This document shows, piece after piece, positions 1-11,289 of a stretch of DNA of 64,000 nucleotides. The notes under the pieces are model-generated. The model saw only the letters and a list, made by a program, of their open reading frames with translations, was not told where the DNA came from and made no database searches. The translations under genes and the position numbers were made by a program. Position 1 is the first letter of the stretch; every line of letters starts with the position of its first letter. The stretch is from Siphonodentalium dalli (lineage: Eukaryota > Mollusca > Scaphopoda > Gadilida > Siphonodentaliidae): the NCBI GenBank assembly GCA_032622095.1, contig CP136069.1, positions 161,313,043 to 161,377,042 of the forward strand, written 5' to 3'.

Positions 1-251
1 CAGGCTGTGTTAGATGTTATATGTGGCAACTGTATCACAGATCATGAATTTGAAGAACAATGAGTTGGATGTTTTAGCTAACTGTATGGGACATGATATA
101 CGCACTCACAGAGAATATTACAGACTGCCGGAAAAGACCCTACAACTATGTAAATACAGTAAACTGCTTCAAGTGGTAGCGAAGGGGAATGTGCACAAGT
201 ATCAGGGCAAATCTTTGGATGAAATAGAAATGGATGCTGATTCAGAAGTTG
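1..251 (+). pseudogene. Exon of decayed tyrosine-recombinase-like gene
   Basis: The frame from 14 to 251 reads ATVSQIMNLKNNELDVLANC, then MGHDIRTHREYYRLPE. The GH...Y pattern with a nearby basic residue resembles the last conserved box of tyrosine recombinases/integrases, with the second Y of EYY as candidate nucleophile. I recognise the same sequence type from uncharacterised fish and mollusc proteins, so the family call rests on memory. A strong donor, GTAAGT, follows at 252-257 and gives a phase-1 junction. The in-frame TAG at 11-13, just before the conserved stretch, suggests a broken gene or a missed upstream junction. The exon joins in phase to the one at 2325. The N-terminal part lies outside the window. 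The molecular role of this protein family is unknown to me. Confidence 0.6.
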
Positions 252-2324
252 GTAAGTAACTTTAGTTGTTATACATACACATTATCAATAAGTATAGTGA
301 TATGGTCTGCCATATCACGTCGAGTTGAAGTCAGATCTGTATCAAACGAGCTGTTTTTGGCAGTGAGGTTGAACTTGATACAGCAATCTGATCTCAATGA
401 GACGCGATACTGCGATACTTATCACTACCCTGTATAGATAAAGCATTTATTATATGACTACTGGCGTTCTGAGTTGCCAAAAGTTCAATGAAAAATGAGA
501 CTTTTCTCCCAACTTACTGGTAGGTGTAGGTCGATTGATATTCGGAGACTTCGACGATCAGCAAATAATAATTCCTCAAAGGTAATAGCTTGCGGATTGC
601 TATAACAAAAGAATATTCATGATATGGTTCAATTAATTACTAAATGAACATCTTTTAGTTCAGATTGTAACATATTTAGGCCTAGAAACGAATGAATCGA
701 TTTCTCGCTTCATTGATGATTCAGTATATGATGTTTACAAAATGACGGCATCGATGACTTGCTGAGTAGCATAAGAAATCGGAGAAAAAAACACTCTTGT
801 TTTCTAATAGAAAAACTAGAACGCGTTTAAGCAAGATACGGGGAGAGAAAACTATAGTCATATAATAAATAACTTCAGTTGTTATACAGTCACTTGAAAG
901 ATATTGGTTTAAATTGTTACTGGATTATTTCTTGATTTTTAAGACCTTAATTAAAACAGCAAACTAATTTCTCAGAATATTAATTCTATTAGTTTCTGAC
1001 ATATGCCCCTTTAAGTTTATAACTTGGGTCAGAATAAGGCGCATGCTTTCTCTTAATCAGGTACACTCGTAAACTATTGGGCCTATATCAACAAAATTTG
1101 CTATCTAAGGTATTTTGGGACTGGAAGGGTATAATTTGGGAATGCTGTCAAGATAATTTGCCCTTCCGATGTTCCTGTGACCTTGTGTATGACCAAGTGA
1201 CTTTTAACTGTCTCAGGAACTACATTGCCCATAGAGATTAAGTTTGGTATATAGAGGTATTTTGGGGTGGGCAGTAACCTCATCATGTCTGTCTGCCCAT
1301 CCTTCCATACAGGTACCCACAAATTACCTTTAACTTTATCTTGGAATCGATAATATATTTGGATAGACTTCACTTTTTGTATGCACTGTACAGAGTCATA
1401 CTACCCCTATCATATGACCTTGATGACATGAAATCTACCGCGGAGTCAGCGGGCACATAGCTAGTATACTGATATTATGAAGAAGTGTTTGTCCTTTGTC
1501 TGTCATGCTTTGATGGTATCACCCCACCCCCCCCCCCCCTTCGGTACGCCGGATTCAGGGTGTTTTGAAGCCGTACGCGGGATTCATACCCCCGAATTAA
1601 CTGGTATTCAGGTTCAAGCAAAACATATTGGACGTAGGTTTTGATGGCGCAAAATAATATTTTTGTGCTAGTTATCTTTATGAATGACTGGGTAGAATAG
1701 CTTCTTGGGCATATTCGACCACAATGCCATCATAAAGTATCATTAATCGTATCATAACGCCCATAATGTGACACCGGCGTCAATTTGTATGTCTTTATCG
1801 CATATTATTTCTTAACATGTATTCAGGATTCACCCCCCAAAATTAACTGGTATTCAGGATTCACCCCCCCCCCCCAAAATTAACTCGTATTCAGGATTCA
1901 GGGGGAGGGGGTGATACCCTCTTATATCACCTCTGTTATTAAATTAATCCAATTTTGGACTACATGCTGGTACACGATCTCAAAACATTGGCATCAATTT
2001 CCTCACTAGCAGATGGGCATAGCCTAAATATAGCCAGAGAATTCTGGACTATTATATTTATGGGCACAACAAATTTTCTATATTCAGCCCAATTACGTTG
2101 CCAGGTATCCGGTAACCTAATCAATATTGGGCAGTAAACAACATTGTGACCAACATTGGGTCAAATTTCTGACAAGCTAAGCTTTTGCATTGGCTGTTTC
2201 ATATCTCAGTGCATATGTGTTAAGTAAGTAAAGTGATCAATCAACGCACATTTCTCTATTAGAGGGCATTCAGGGTGCGCAGTTGTCATCAGAATGTAAA
2301 ATTACCTCTTTGATAAATTGACAG
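252..2324 (+). other. Intron-like gap of the decayed gene
   Basis: This stretch separates the two recognisable exons and starts with GTAAGT and ends with TTGACAG. I see no gene in it. It holds a MITE-like element at 1514-1918 and, at about 1090-1370, a low-copy-looking segment with the wording of dispersed repeats (ACCTTGTGTATGACC, TTAAGTTTGGTATATAGAGG). Confidence 0.45.
1514..1918. repeat. MITE-like element with GGTATCACCCC termini
   Basis: The left end GGTATCACCCCACCCCC is mirrored by GGGGGAGGGGGTGATACC at the right end. Inside are three direct copies of a short module (AATTAACTGGTATTCAGGAT and variants) interrupted by poly-C runs. A related module (TGGAATCCGGCGTACG) recurs near 7690-7830. 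There is no coding capacity, so this is a non-autonomous element of unknown superfamily. The poly-C tracts are likely length-polymorphic and error-prone. Confidence 0.6.
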
Positions 2325-2650
2325 AATTTGGTGATGCAGAACAATCAGAAGATATACAAGACATACATGTGCAATCACAAGAAATACAGACGTCTTCTAC
2401 AAAACAAAGAACTAATGACGTCACACATGCCGCTTCTTCAGAACAACCAAAATAAAGACGGAGAAAATCAACCATCCGGAACAAATGGACTGATGAACAA
2501 AAGGCTGCTATCCATATTTAAAGCATCTAGGAAAGTATTTCACTTGTAATAGCCTACCAGGGAAATTTCAATGTCTGGAGCCTATGAGGAAGGCTCCTGT
2601 CCTTAGTGCTTGACCCTGGGACCAGATTAAGTTTTTCATAAAAAACAATA
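2325..2650 (+). pseudogene. Second exon of decayed tyrosine-recombinase-like gene
   Basis: The acceptor TTGACAG at 2318-2324 opens an exon whose first two bases complete the phase-1 codon of the exon ending at 251. The joined frame reads SEVEFGDAEQSEDIQDIHVQ and continues to a TAA after SSEQPK. The same frame then gives RRRKSTIRNKWTDEQKAAI. A frameshift near 2518 is needed to continue into KHLGKYFTC, SLPGKFQCLEP and PWDQIKFFIKNNK. The pattern W(T/S)..E..A, PGK..C, W..IK..(I/V).N is the C-terminal tail I associate with the uncharacterised family named for the first exon. At least two stops and one frameshift make it a pseudogene. Family membership is from memory, not a search. Confidence 0.55.
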
Positions 2651-2689
2651 AGTAAATTGTATGTCCACAGCGAGGAAACTTAACCCTTT

Positions 2690-2790
2690 CAACCACAAGT
2701 CCCCGGAACAAAAATTGACCCCACCCCCAATAATACTTCATTCTATAGAGTGGGTTCAATTTTTGTTCTGGGGACCTGTGCTTTCAACCT
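2690..2790. repeat. Short foldback hairpin
   Basis: CCCCGGAACAAAAATTGACC is mirrored 40 bases later by GGTTCAATTTTTGTTCTGGG with one or two mismatches, and the similarity extends into the flanks (CACAAG against CTGTG). It is a MITE-sized hairpin without coding sequence. I could not fix a target duplication. Confidence 0.55.
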
Positions 2791-2849
2791 GTAAGACGAG
2801 TATTCCGGTCAGAACCTTAGGCTTAAAAATAACCTTTTTATGTTTACCC

Positions 2850-3300
2850 ATACCACAGTATGGTAAACATAGTGTCGTTGTCTGGATTGACCACTCGTCG
2901 TTCGTCCGTCTGTCTGTCCATCCATAGACACTTTACGCATAATGTGATAACTGAAACATTTCCAATCTTATCGCAACCAATTTTGGTATGTGAGTTTCCC
3001 AGCCTCAAATACAGATCAATTTCGAATATGGGTTTGATCCGACTAGTTTTCACTGAGTTGTGGCCCTTTTTCAAAAAACATATTCACTCTTAAAAAAAAT
3101 AACAAATATTTAGATTGATTTTCTTGCTCAATTTAACTACCAAAAACAAAAAAATTAATAAATAGAAAATATATAATAAAATATTTATTTTTTTGAAATA
3201 ATTAACCACACCAAATTTGTTTAAATCGGTCCAAAATCTTGTGTTATGTACTGGTAAATTTGTTTGGAGCGACATTAAATCCAATTCACCAATTCCATCC
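2850..3300. repeat. Dispersed-repeat-like segment, AT-rich
   Basis: The run GTTCGTCCGTCTGTCTGTCC, followed by ACCAATTTTGGTATGTGAG and TGAGTTGTGGCCCTTTTTC, has the wording of dispersed repeats seen elsewhere in this window: 10,660-10,780 (GAGTTATTGCCCTTTTTC) and 30,650-30,760. I infer an old interspersed repeat of unknown class. The last 200 bases are low-complexity A/T. Confidence 0.35.
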
Positions 3301-4879
3301 CATACCTTTGGACTACTTAGCTAGTGATAAGGCTATGTTATTTTCTGATGTCTCTTGCAAATAATCTGATAAAGAAAGCTATGGTATCTAATTTAAAATA
3401 AAGATTCAACAATAAACATCACATGATATTAACAGTAGACTCGGATATCTGTGCTGTAGAGTGATATCTTCAGATGTCTGAGGTCATTATAATTGTTATT
3501 GGTTTAATAGAGAGGTCAGTGTTCAACATAAACAATTCCTGTGATTTGTTGACGGCTCTGCTATATAATTGATATTAATGGGTCAGCAGTGAGGTGGCTA
3601 ACCTGTATACTATATTGTTGGTATAATTTGATACAGTATTATTGTAAACTTAAATTGGACTCTCTTAACCCGAAGATTCCATGTCCAGGTCACCTTTCAC
3701 ATCTAACCCGAGGTTGTGGTGGTTTAGCTGTACCAATGCATTCTCTTATTAAAATGCGAGTGACCCATAAATTCCAATAATTTGTGTTATGTACATTCTC
3801 TATAATAGTACATAACAGTATACTCTATAATTCAACACCAAAACTCCGATCATAGTAATTTATTATCGCCAAGGGATGGGTTAACATCTGCCGATCGTGA
3901 TCGGCCTCTCATTGTTTCCTATTACCCTACCTACCTGGAAAAATTTGCGCTGCCTCGAGAAATATTTAAATATATAGAAAAGTTAACTTATGCGACTGTC
4001 ATTTGTATTGACTGTTCCAACATATATTTACCATAGAACACAACAGTTATGTTGCATTCTTCGATTTGTATGGTAGAAGTCTACATTTTAAATCTGGTCA
4101 ATGTTCACTGATAAACATCGCCTCACAGGACATATTATTTTGAGGGAATTTCAATGATGCAATCATAATGGTAGCATTTTATTTCACCCATGGTAATTGC
4201 AGTCAATATTACCCGTAATTTTAGCGTGAAATTGAAAATAATGTTTTTTTTTAAATGCAAAATAAAGAAAAAAATTGACATACCTACCTGGAATTTTTTG
4301 GCCACATAACAGGAAACAAATGATTTTTTTGCCTTTGCTATATCCCGTAAGACAGGTATACCGGTCCGGTGGTAGTGTGTGTAGTTTTCTCCGTCTCCCT
4401 GCATATGTCGCCTATATTACTTGTCGTACCTTTTTGGAAAGGAAATAGCATGGGCTATATGCTAGGATAACTCCGATCTTGTGCCAAGGCAGGGCCGTGT
4501 TACAGTGTAAATACGTGCAGTTACGTCATTTTAAGTGAAATTCGAGACTAATGAAGCGTGGAATTTATTTGTGTGTTCTCCAATAAGTTGAACGAAATGA
4601 TGGTCGAAATCAATGTCGCATTGCTCATAAATGTTCATCCACGAGTGTCTCCAATGATAGGTTTGCCCATAAAAGCATCTGTTTGAGAGGGGGTCCTCGT
4701 AATGTCGTATGCGCAGTCATAATTTTGTAGGATTTCTGTTCAATGCTTGTTTGTGTGAAAAACTTCATATAGCTTTTTTCCATGGGACATAAACTCTATT
4801 TGTAGTTCCGCAAAGTATCACGCTACGGTAAAAAAAATTGAATACATGTGCTAATAGTCTACAAGCCGTATTTCTAATT
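3300..4879. other. No recognisable gene or repeat
   Basis: I see no credible coding region, RNA gene or mobile element here. Short open frames lack codon bias, splice context or family motifs. Confidence 0.5.
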
Positions 4880-5290
4880 GGATCATTACCAAATTTCATA
4901 TGCATGTTCAGATCAATGTCTAGACGAGAAAATCCTGTTTTGGTTCCTGTCGGCCACACAAAATGACCGCCATCATGGATTCCTTTGTCACAGTCTACAG
5001 AATTTATACATCAATTTTCTTTAAACTTTGAGTGACTCATTATGACCCCAGGATGAGAATGTCCCATTTTGGTTCCGGTTGGCCACCCCAAGATGGCCGC
5101 CATGGGGGCCATCTTGATTTTTTCTGCACTGTTGACAGGCTGCATTTATACATGAGTTTTCTCGAAACTTTTCATATTGACTCATCATGACTCCAAGATG
5201 CGAACAATCTATTTGGTTCCTGTTGGCCGCCATGGTGACCATCTTGGATTTCTTCCGCACAGTCTACATGCTGCATTTATGCTTATTATG
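4880..5290. repeat. Three diverged tandem copies of about 145 bases
   Basis: TGACTCATTATGACCCCAGG at about 5034 recurs as TGACTCATCATGACTCCAAG at about 5178, a 144-base step, and a weaker first copy precedes them from about 4880. Each unit carries TTTTGGTTCC(G/T)GTTGG, then a YY1-like box (AAGATGGCCGCCATG in unit 2), then GCTGCATTTATAC. This is a short degenerate tandem repeat. A frame through units 2 and 3 exists but encodes nothing I recognise. Confidence 0.55.
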
Positions 5291-5398
5291 GCTCTTAGAT
5301 CCCAGTCAATTATCCTTAATGACCAACAAATTTGAATGTATACTGAATTTTAGTCATTTTCAACGAGAATACAGCAGGTTCTTATTGGTGTTCGGAGC

Positions 5399-6139
5399 AC
5401 ATGCACATGTGTACACACCAGCGTTGTGAGGACAATTTGGTTTATGAGGACATTTCTCCTTAATGAAGTCGTCGAAATGGTTTAAAAGTTTCTAGTCAAT
5501 AACAGTCTCTTTCGGGAAGGTGTTCATTGAATATTGATAATTAGTCATTTAAGGACCTAAATTAGATTATGCTGAATACATATGGCTGTTTAAAGGATCA
5601 ATTGAGTTGAAATAATCTGTGTGTATATCAATTTCTGATAACATGTGGTTTCAACGTGGTCCTGACCTGTTGTTTCTGACGTCAGTGCCGGACTTCCTTA
5701 TTTGGTAAACCTTGAATTGTCGCACATGCAGCTAAGTATTTTCACTGCCCATTCTATATTGATAAAACATGGGGAATTGCAGGAAAGTTGATTTTGACTT
5801 TTAAGAGCAGGTTACCTCAATAGAGTGAAAGAAATAATTCATATCTATCAATCAGAAAGGTTCTATCAGAACTTATTTAAGTGGCGAGCATTACGGTAGT
5901 GGTCATGTCATTGCCTGTCATGATTGCTACATTGTCATTGACACTTACTTTTAGTTAAAAGAAATCTTTCACCTAGATTTTACAACTAGGTCAGGTGCTT
6001 AAGTGCTAAATGAGCTGGGATTAAAATACAAACTACTTCTCAAATGGAAATACACAATCAATCAGAATGTGGTTTTAAGACCTTCGTGAAATAAAAAAAA
6101 TTGTCCTCACAATGTTGGTGTGCAAATATGTGCATGTCC
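5399..6139. mobile_element. TIR element, about 740 bases, non-autonomous
   Basis: The left terminus ACATGCACATGTGTACACAC, followed by CAGCGTTGTGAGGACAATTT, is mirrored at the right by AAATTGTCCTCACAATGTTG and GTGTGCAAATATGTGCATGT. The inverted ends are about 40 bases at roughly 85 percent identity by eye. No transposase is present between them. The TIR word TGAGGACAATTT resembles sequence at 12,290-12,420, suggesting other copies. Confidence 0.55.
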
Positions 6140-7325
6140 TCCCAATTCCATGCATACAAATGCAGATTTGAAATATTCTGAACTTGTCTGATAATTGTTA
6201 ACACAACGGTGACACAAATAAACTAAATCCATGCTAATCATGAGTACACCCACAAGACGCTCTGTGTCGCTGACACATCTTCAAAGAATACCTCAATTGT
6301 CAAAAATTGTCTGGTGGCTGGGTGTCGTCGAATCAACCCGCACATATTCACTTGTCTTGGATGAGGGGGCGGTGGGAATTATATTCCACGAAGCGAATAT
6401 ATTTCGAGATGAATTATCAGTTTGAAAGAAACAATGACAATTGGAAACAGAAAAGGAAAGATTAAATTCCCATACATGTATGTAATAATGAATGAAATTT
6501 GCTAGCTTATTGTCCACTGCAGACCCTTCCAGACCGGATCTTGCTAAACTAACATTTGGAAAACTAAATGTTGTCATCTTCCTCTAACTGAGAGTCTCAA
6601 TCTTGGTAGAGTGATTTTTAATTTTGAGTCAGATGTTGATGTTTTGATATGTGCAATGCTTCAGCGAGGTGGGATGGCCTGAGAATCGATATTTTAATTT
6701 TGTGTAGCATTGGCCTGAATTGATTTATTCTCATATGTCCAGATATGACCTTAGCTGTTGAAAGTGACATTTGACACTAATTGAACCTGCTTACAGTTAG
6801 GTGCCGGTGGGGCCTGATTTGACAATTTTATGAAGAAGCGAGAATGTTAAATAATGATAAGAGCACACAGGCCGGTTATATATCAAAACGCTCTGCATCC
6901 CACATAGATTCCATTTACCTAGGTCAGAACATCCATGCTGATTCACAGTCCTCAGGAATAGTTCCTGAAAGTCTGCTGGTGGGGTTGTTCAGCACGTACA
7001 TGTACATGAGAACAAGAAAACTGGCACTGTGTCAGTGAATATTTTTGATACAATATGTGCCTCAGACATGCAGGTAGAATATGCTGTGTGAGTCATTTCA
7101 GACATCTAACTAGTTGATGAAATAAACTTGTTTTCATTTCAAGGTCAAATCATCGACATGTTTCAAATCAGTATATTTTTTTCACATGGTCATACTGTAT
7201 CTGCATGTCTGGGACGCATTTTGAACCAAAAATATTCACTGATACAGTGCCAGTTAGGTTGTTCTCATGTACGTGCCATGATCCCACTAACAGACTTACA
7301 GGAGGTATTCTTCTGAATATTTAGC
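6140..7325. other. No recognisable gene
   Basis: Open frames at 6231-6577, 6844-7038 and 7128-7316 are short and show no motifs, splice context or homology that I recognise. I see no RNA gene. Confidence 0.45.
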
Positions 7326-7329
7326 TCAC

Positions 7330-8615
7330 ATGGGTTACGTAGCGATTCTCCGAAGACCCATAACTCCGAAGGTCTGATTCTCCGAAGGTCCGATTCTCCG
7401 ACGCCCCGATTCTCCGAAAGCCCACAACTCCGAAGTCCCGAAATCCCATAACTCCGAAGACCCATAACTCCGAAAACCCATAACTCCGAAGGTCTATAAC
7501 TCCGAAGGGCCGATTCTCCGAAGGTCCGATTCTCCGAAGATCATGTTTATCGCTTATTAAATAGTGTACAGTCCAGTGATGGAGTCAATGGGGCCCTAGA
7601 GAAGACCGCCCCCCAAAAAACGTGTCAAATGTCATGTAAACGTCCGGAAATCCCTCGCGTATGGTTATATTTTGTATGGAACATGTACATGTAGATAATA
7701 TATCCCCCCCCCCTGGAATCAGGAATCCAGTTTCAAATTAACCCTGGAATCCGGCGTCCAGCTTCAAATTGACCTCTGGAATCCGGCGTACGGTCCAAAA
7801 TGGGTGGAATCCGGCGTACGAAAAGGGGGGAAGGGGCCCTCATATATTGGAAACGTTAACTATGTATTATAATAAGGTGATATCTACACCACCAGTAGTG
7901 TGCGACAAGCCTTAATTTTCCACAGAATGCTTAAATTTATGTAAGAAATACAATTATTTTGTCACAATGTACGTCTTAATACAATTAATATGATTAAACT
8001 GTGCACATCCGGCTGCATTGGGGTGATTTGATGCAATCAAGTTCATTTTATATATGAAAAAAGGACAAGTTCTTCCCCGTTCACCCCTGTACATTTTACT
8101 CTGGCATCTCATGGGCCAACGTAACGTTATAGTATCTGGTGTATCATCAGTGGCGGGCCAGAATTCCCATTTAGGTGGGGGCAGTAGGAAAAGTTTGAAT
8201 ATGTTGATGCCCCATGAACGATTTCCGGGCGTTTATATGACATTGGACATGTTTTGGTAGGGGCCCATATTGTCTGAAATAGCAAGTAGAGGTTTAATGG
8301 GGGCAGTAGGAATTTTGGGACCCCTTGGCTTCGCCACTGGACTGTACACTATTTAGTAAACGATAATACCCCGATAAAACAAAATCTTCGGAGAATCGGA
8401 CCTTCGGAGTTATGGGCCGTCGGAGAATCGGGCCTTCGGAGTTATAGGTCTTCGGAGAATCAGCCCTTTGGAGTTATGGGCTTTCGGATCTTCGGATCTT
8501 CGGAGTTATTGGCCGTCGGGGAATCGGGTCTTCGGAGTTGTGGGCCGTCGGAGAATCGGGTCTTCGGAGTTGTGGGCCTTCGTAGTAATAGGTCTTCGGA
8601 GAATCGGTCTGACAC
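7330..8615. mobile_element. Foldback element with modular tandem-repeat arms
   Basis: The left arm (about 7330-7560) is a head-to-tail run of 16-17-base modules of two kinds, GATTCTCCGAAGGTCC and ATAACTCCGAAGACCC. The right arm (about 8375-8615) is the same in reverse: GGACCTTCGGAGTTATGGG and CTTCGGAGAATCGG. Inside the arms the inverted repeat continues through TAAATAGTGTACAGTCCAGTGA against CACTGGACTGTACACTATTTA. The 800-base core has no convincing gene and contains a CTGGAATCCGGCGTACG repeat. This is the architecture of Foldback-type elements, whose long TIRs are built from short tandem units. The class assignment is inference. Confidence 0.65.
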
Positions 8616-8892
8616 CCTCACATGTCTGTCGTAGCCACAACCATTGGGAGCTATATGAAATGCAGTTCATGTTGATAGTTAACTTTACTATGTAGTATGT
8701 ACTTCACTTGCTGACAATTATTCTGACTGGGATAAAAATTACAAAAACTGTAAGATTCACCAGACCTCATCTGACCTTGACCTTAAATATATGTACATGT
8801 ATACAAAGCTCCAAAGAGATGACAATTATTATCTTCTACACCAAATTTTGGCCTGATGTCATAGTATTCTGGGTGTCTGTATTATATCATAT

Positions 8893-8967
8893 AAATTATG
8901 TCAATTCTACTTTAATAGTGATCATATAATTTATATGATCACTATTAAAGTAGAATTGACATAATTT
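8893..8967. repeat. Perfect 75-base palindrome
   Basis: Two 37-base arms are exact reverse complements around a single central T at 8930 (arm start AAATTATGTCAATTCTACTT, centre GATCATATAATTTATATGATC region). Pairing fails outside the stated ends. There is no coding or TIR context. It would form a cruciform or a long hairpin transcript. Confidence 0.85.
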
Positions 8968-10353
8968 GTATGAATTACTAGTGGTTCAGATTTATTTGTC
9001 ATTTTGTTTAATATTATTTTTGTTTTAATGTACAATGTATGTATAATTTACATTAGCCCTTTTAATTGATGTGCATGGCATTACACTTTTCAATTGAGAT
9101 GGCAAGACAAATTCTAGCTACCATTTCACAATCAGTGAGTTTGGAAATTGAATATATATTTGCTATCTTCTATATTTATGTGCTGTGAAAATGCATACTT
9201 TGTTCAAATCAGAATGATAAATTAGTTACAATGCAGTAAAGTTTTATCACATGTCAGAACAAAATTGAGTTGTTTTAAAAGTTAGTGGAAAACTGACACC
9301 TAGCTGTAGATTGGCTTTATGGTTTCAATATGTCTAAATAATGTCTTCTGAGTATAAGAAGCATGTTTTTGTCATTTTGCTATTTGTTTCATATTGTAAT
9401 GACTGTTAATTTTATTTTACTCTGTTTTCTGTGAATAAAATTATGTTGAATCAATTTTCGTCATTCAATCTAACTCTATGAGATGGGCTTATTGGCACCT
9501 TAAATGTGGTCAACTTGACAGAGTTCCAGGTGTCATCAAATTGTGAATATCGGGCTGACTATTGATAATTTTTCGATATTAAACATAAATTTGTCACAAA
9601 TATGAAAATATGACATGACATTTTAGTAAAATTATATGGTGCTATATATTTAATGGCTATAATGTACATGTGGGACCTCAAGCTGATGTTTATGACCACT
9701 GTTAGAGTTGGAAACTGCTACCATTTGGCTTAGCACTGCAATTTTGGTCATTTCAGTGCCCCTTGTGTGTACTACAGTACATATATTGAAAATGTTCCGT
9801 CTGATGATATGTTACACAACATGATTTCACTTGTTGTTGTAACTGTTGTGTTCAATGTGTTGTCCAAACAATTTCAGTCATGTTTCACAATCCTGGGTCA
9901 CTTTTGGAGAAAACTCCTTAATTCATATGTAGTAATCGATATAAACCATTGCATGTTGTAAATTTTTTACTGACTATTTGTAGATATCCTCAAACGTTAC
10001 GTTGGCCATCTTAAGTTGGAAGGGACACTTTTAACTCAACCTATTGTTACAAAATATTGTGATATATCACTGGGGATGAAATTACTCATATTCTGGTAGA
10101 CCTCAATTGCTTCACTTCTATCAGACACTGAAATGCCAAAACATTTTAACCTGTTTGATCTCAGGTAGTCACATTGTCTAGACGAAGGGTACAATTTCAG
10201 CACGAATATATGTCCCCAGGCCCCAGCATCCATCTTTATGCCCATCAATCAAACTTCGTTGTCTGAATGGTATATTTATCAATGGCATCAAATGTTGGTA
10301 TGTGGTATAATTACAAGTAAACACATATCACATTTGGTCCGGCCCAACAACTA
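8968..10353. other. No recognisable gene
   Basis: AT-rich sequence with scattered short frames. CTGTGAATAAAATTATG near 9430 looks like a possible retroelement or transcript 3-prime end, but nothing upstream supports a gene. Confidence 0.4.
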
Positions 10354-10565
10354 CAGTAATGCTCTATTAATCAACCCCTTAACCACAGCAGAATTATGGG
10401 TAACTTTTCAGGATCTAGTCGGAAATATGGCTTGTTGCCATTCATCGGAAAGCTCTCGGCGAGAGCTTTCCAATGAATGGCAACAAGCCATATTTCCGAC
10501 TAAATCCTGAAAAGTTACCCATAATTCTGCTGTGGTGAAGGGGTCGATTAATTAGAGCATTACTG
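10354..10565. mobile_element. Tc1/mariner-type MITE, 212 bases, TA target site
   Basis: The element is an almost perfect inverted repeat from CAGTAATGCTCTATTAATC to the mirrored GATTAATTAGAGCATTACTG, with arms of about 100 bases. The centre is CGAAAGCTCTCGGCGAGAGCTTTCC. It is flanked on both sides by TA (10,352-10,353 and 10,566-10,567), the target duplication of the Tc1/mariner superfamily. There is no coding sequence. The near identity of the arms suggests recent activity or selection for the hairpin. Confidence 0.75.
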
Positions 10566-10887
10566 TATTATTGACCGATGTATGTACATTTTCAACTTAT
10601 TTGAAGAATATGTAGTTTTTTGGGGGGTTATCCGATTGACAAGTGTAGTATTTATTAATCAATCACCTCCAAACTTGTTACGTATCGTAATAAAAAGAGG
10701 ACGTGACTAAAATTAGAAATTGGTTCCATTCAGACAATATTCAACTGAGTTATTGCCCTTTTTCAATATGGAATATTTTGTTTCTGAGTTGTTCAGATGA
10801 TAACTTGAGTTCTATACAATGCACTGATTAAGTTCGAATTTGGGTCTGGCAATGTTCGAATTTCTGAAACTTCGCATAGGGTCATGG

Positions 10888-11050
10888 TAAGTATTAGTTT
10901 CCGACCGAGGTATGGGTCATGTATGGCGGCGAGAGACCTGTTGAAAAGCGATGGTACAACCGAGTCCCCCATAGGGAGATGAGGTTCCTCGCGAGAGACA
11001 GTTCTTCTCGCCGCCATACATGACCCACACCGAAGTCGGTAACGAACTTA
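10888..11050. mobile_element. MITE-like hairpin, about 163 bases
   Basis: TAAGTATTAGTTTCCGACC and GGGTCATGTATGGCGGCGAG at the left are mirrored by CTCGCCGCCATACATGACCC and GTCGGTAACGAACTTA at the right. If the outer TA is counted as the target duplication, the element is also of Tc1/mariner type. No protein is encoded. Confidence 0.6.
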
Positions 11051-11289
11051 CAGACATTCTTTTCACATGTACACCACTTTAAAAGCTACATTAAATTTAA
11101 TTTGAATATTCGAATGGACCCATCCGACAACCTATCTGATTTGCGATTCAGTCAGCTAGATAACAGCGATGATCATTTCCGTTTAATTCAGAATTGACGT
11201 TACAATGAAATTCTGGTGGAATTTGACGGATATATGATGTAATGCATTCGCATGCACTTTTGGTGTCATGTTGACACAATTTGTATCCA

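Noticed and set aside
5187-5429. 80-codon frame
   Set aside because: It runs through degenerate tandem repeats and into a transposon TIR.
10793-11017. 74-codon antisense frame
   Set aside because: It crosses the MITE at 10,888-11,050 and has no domain.
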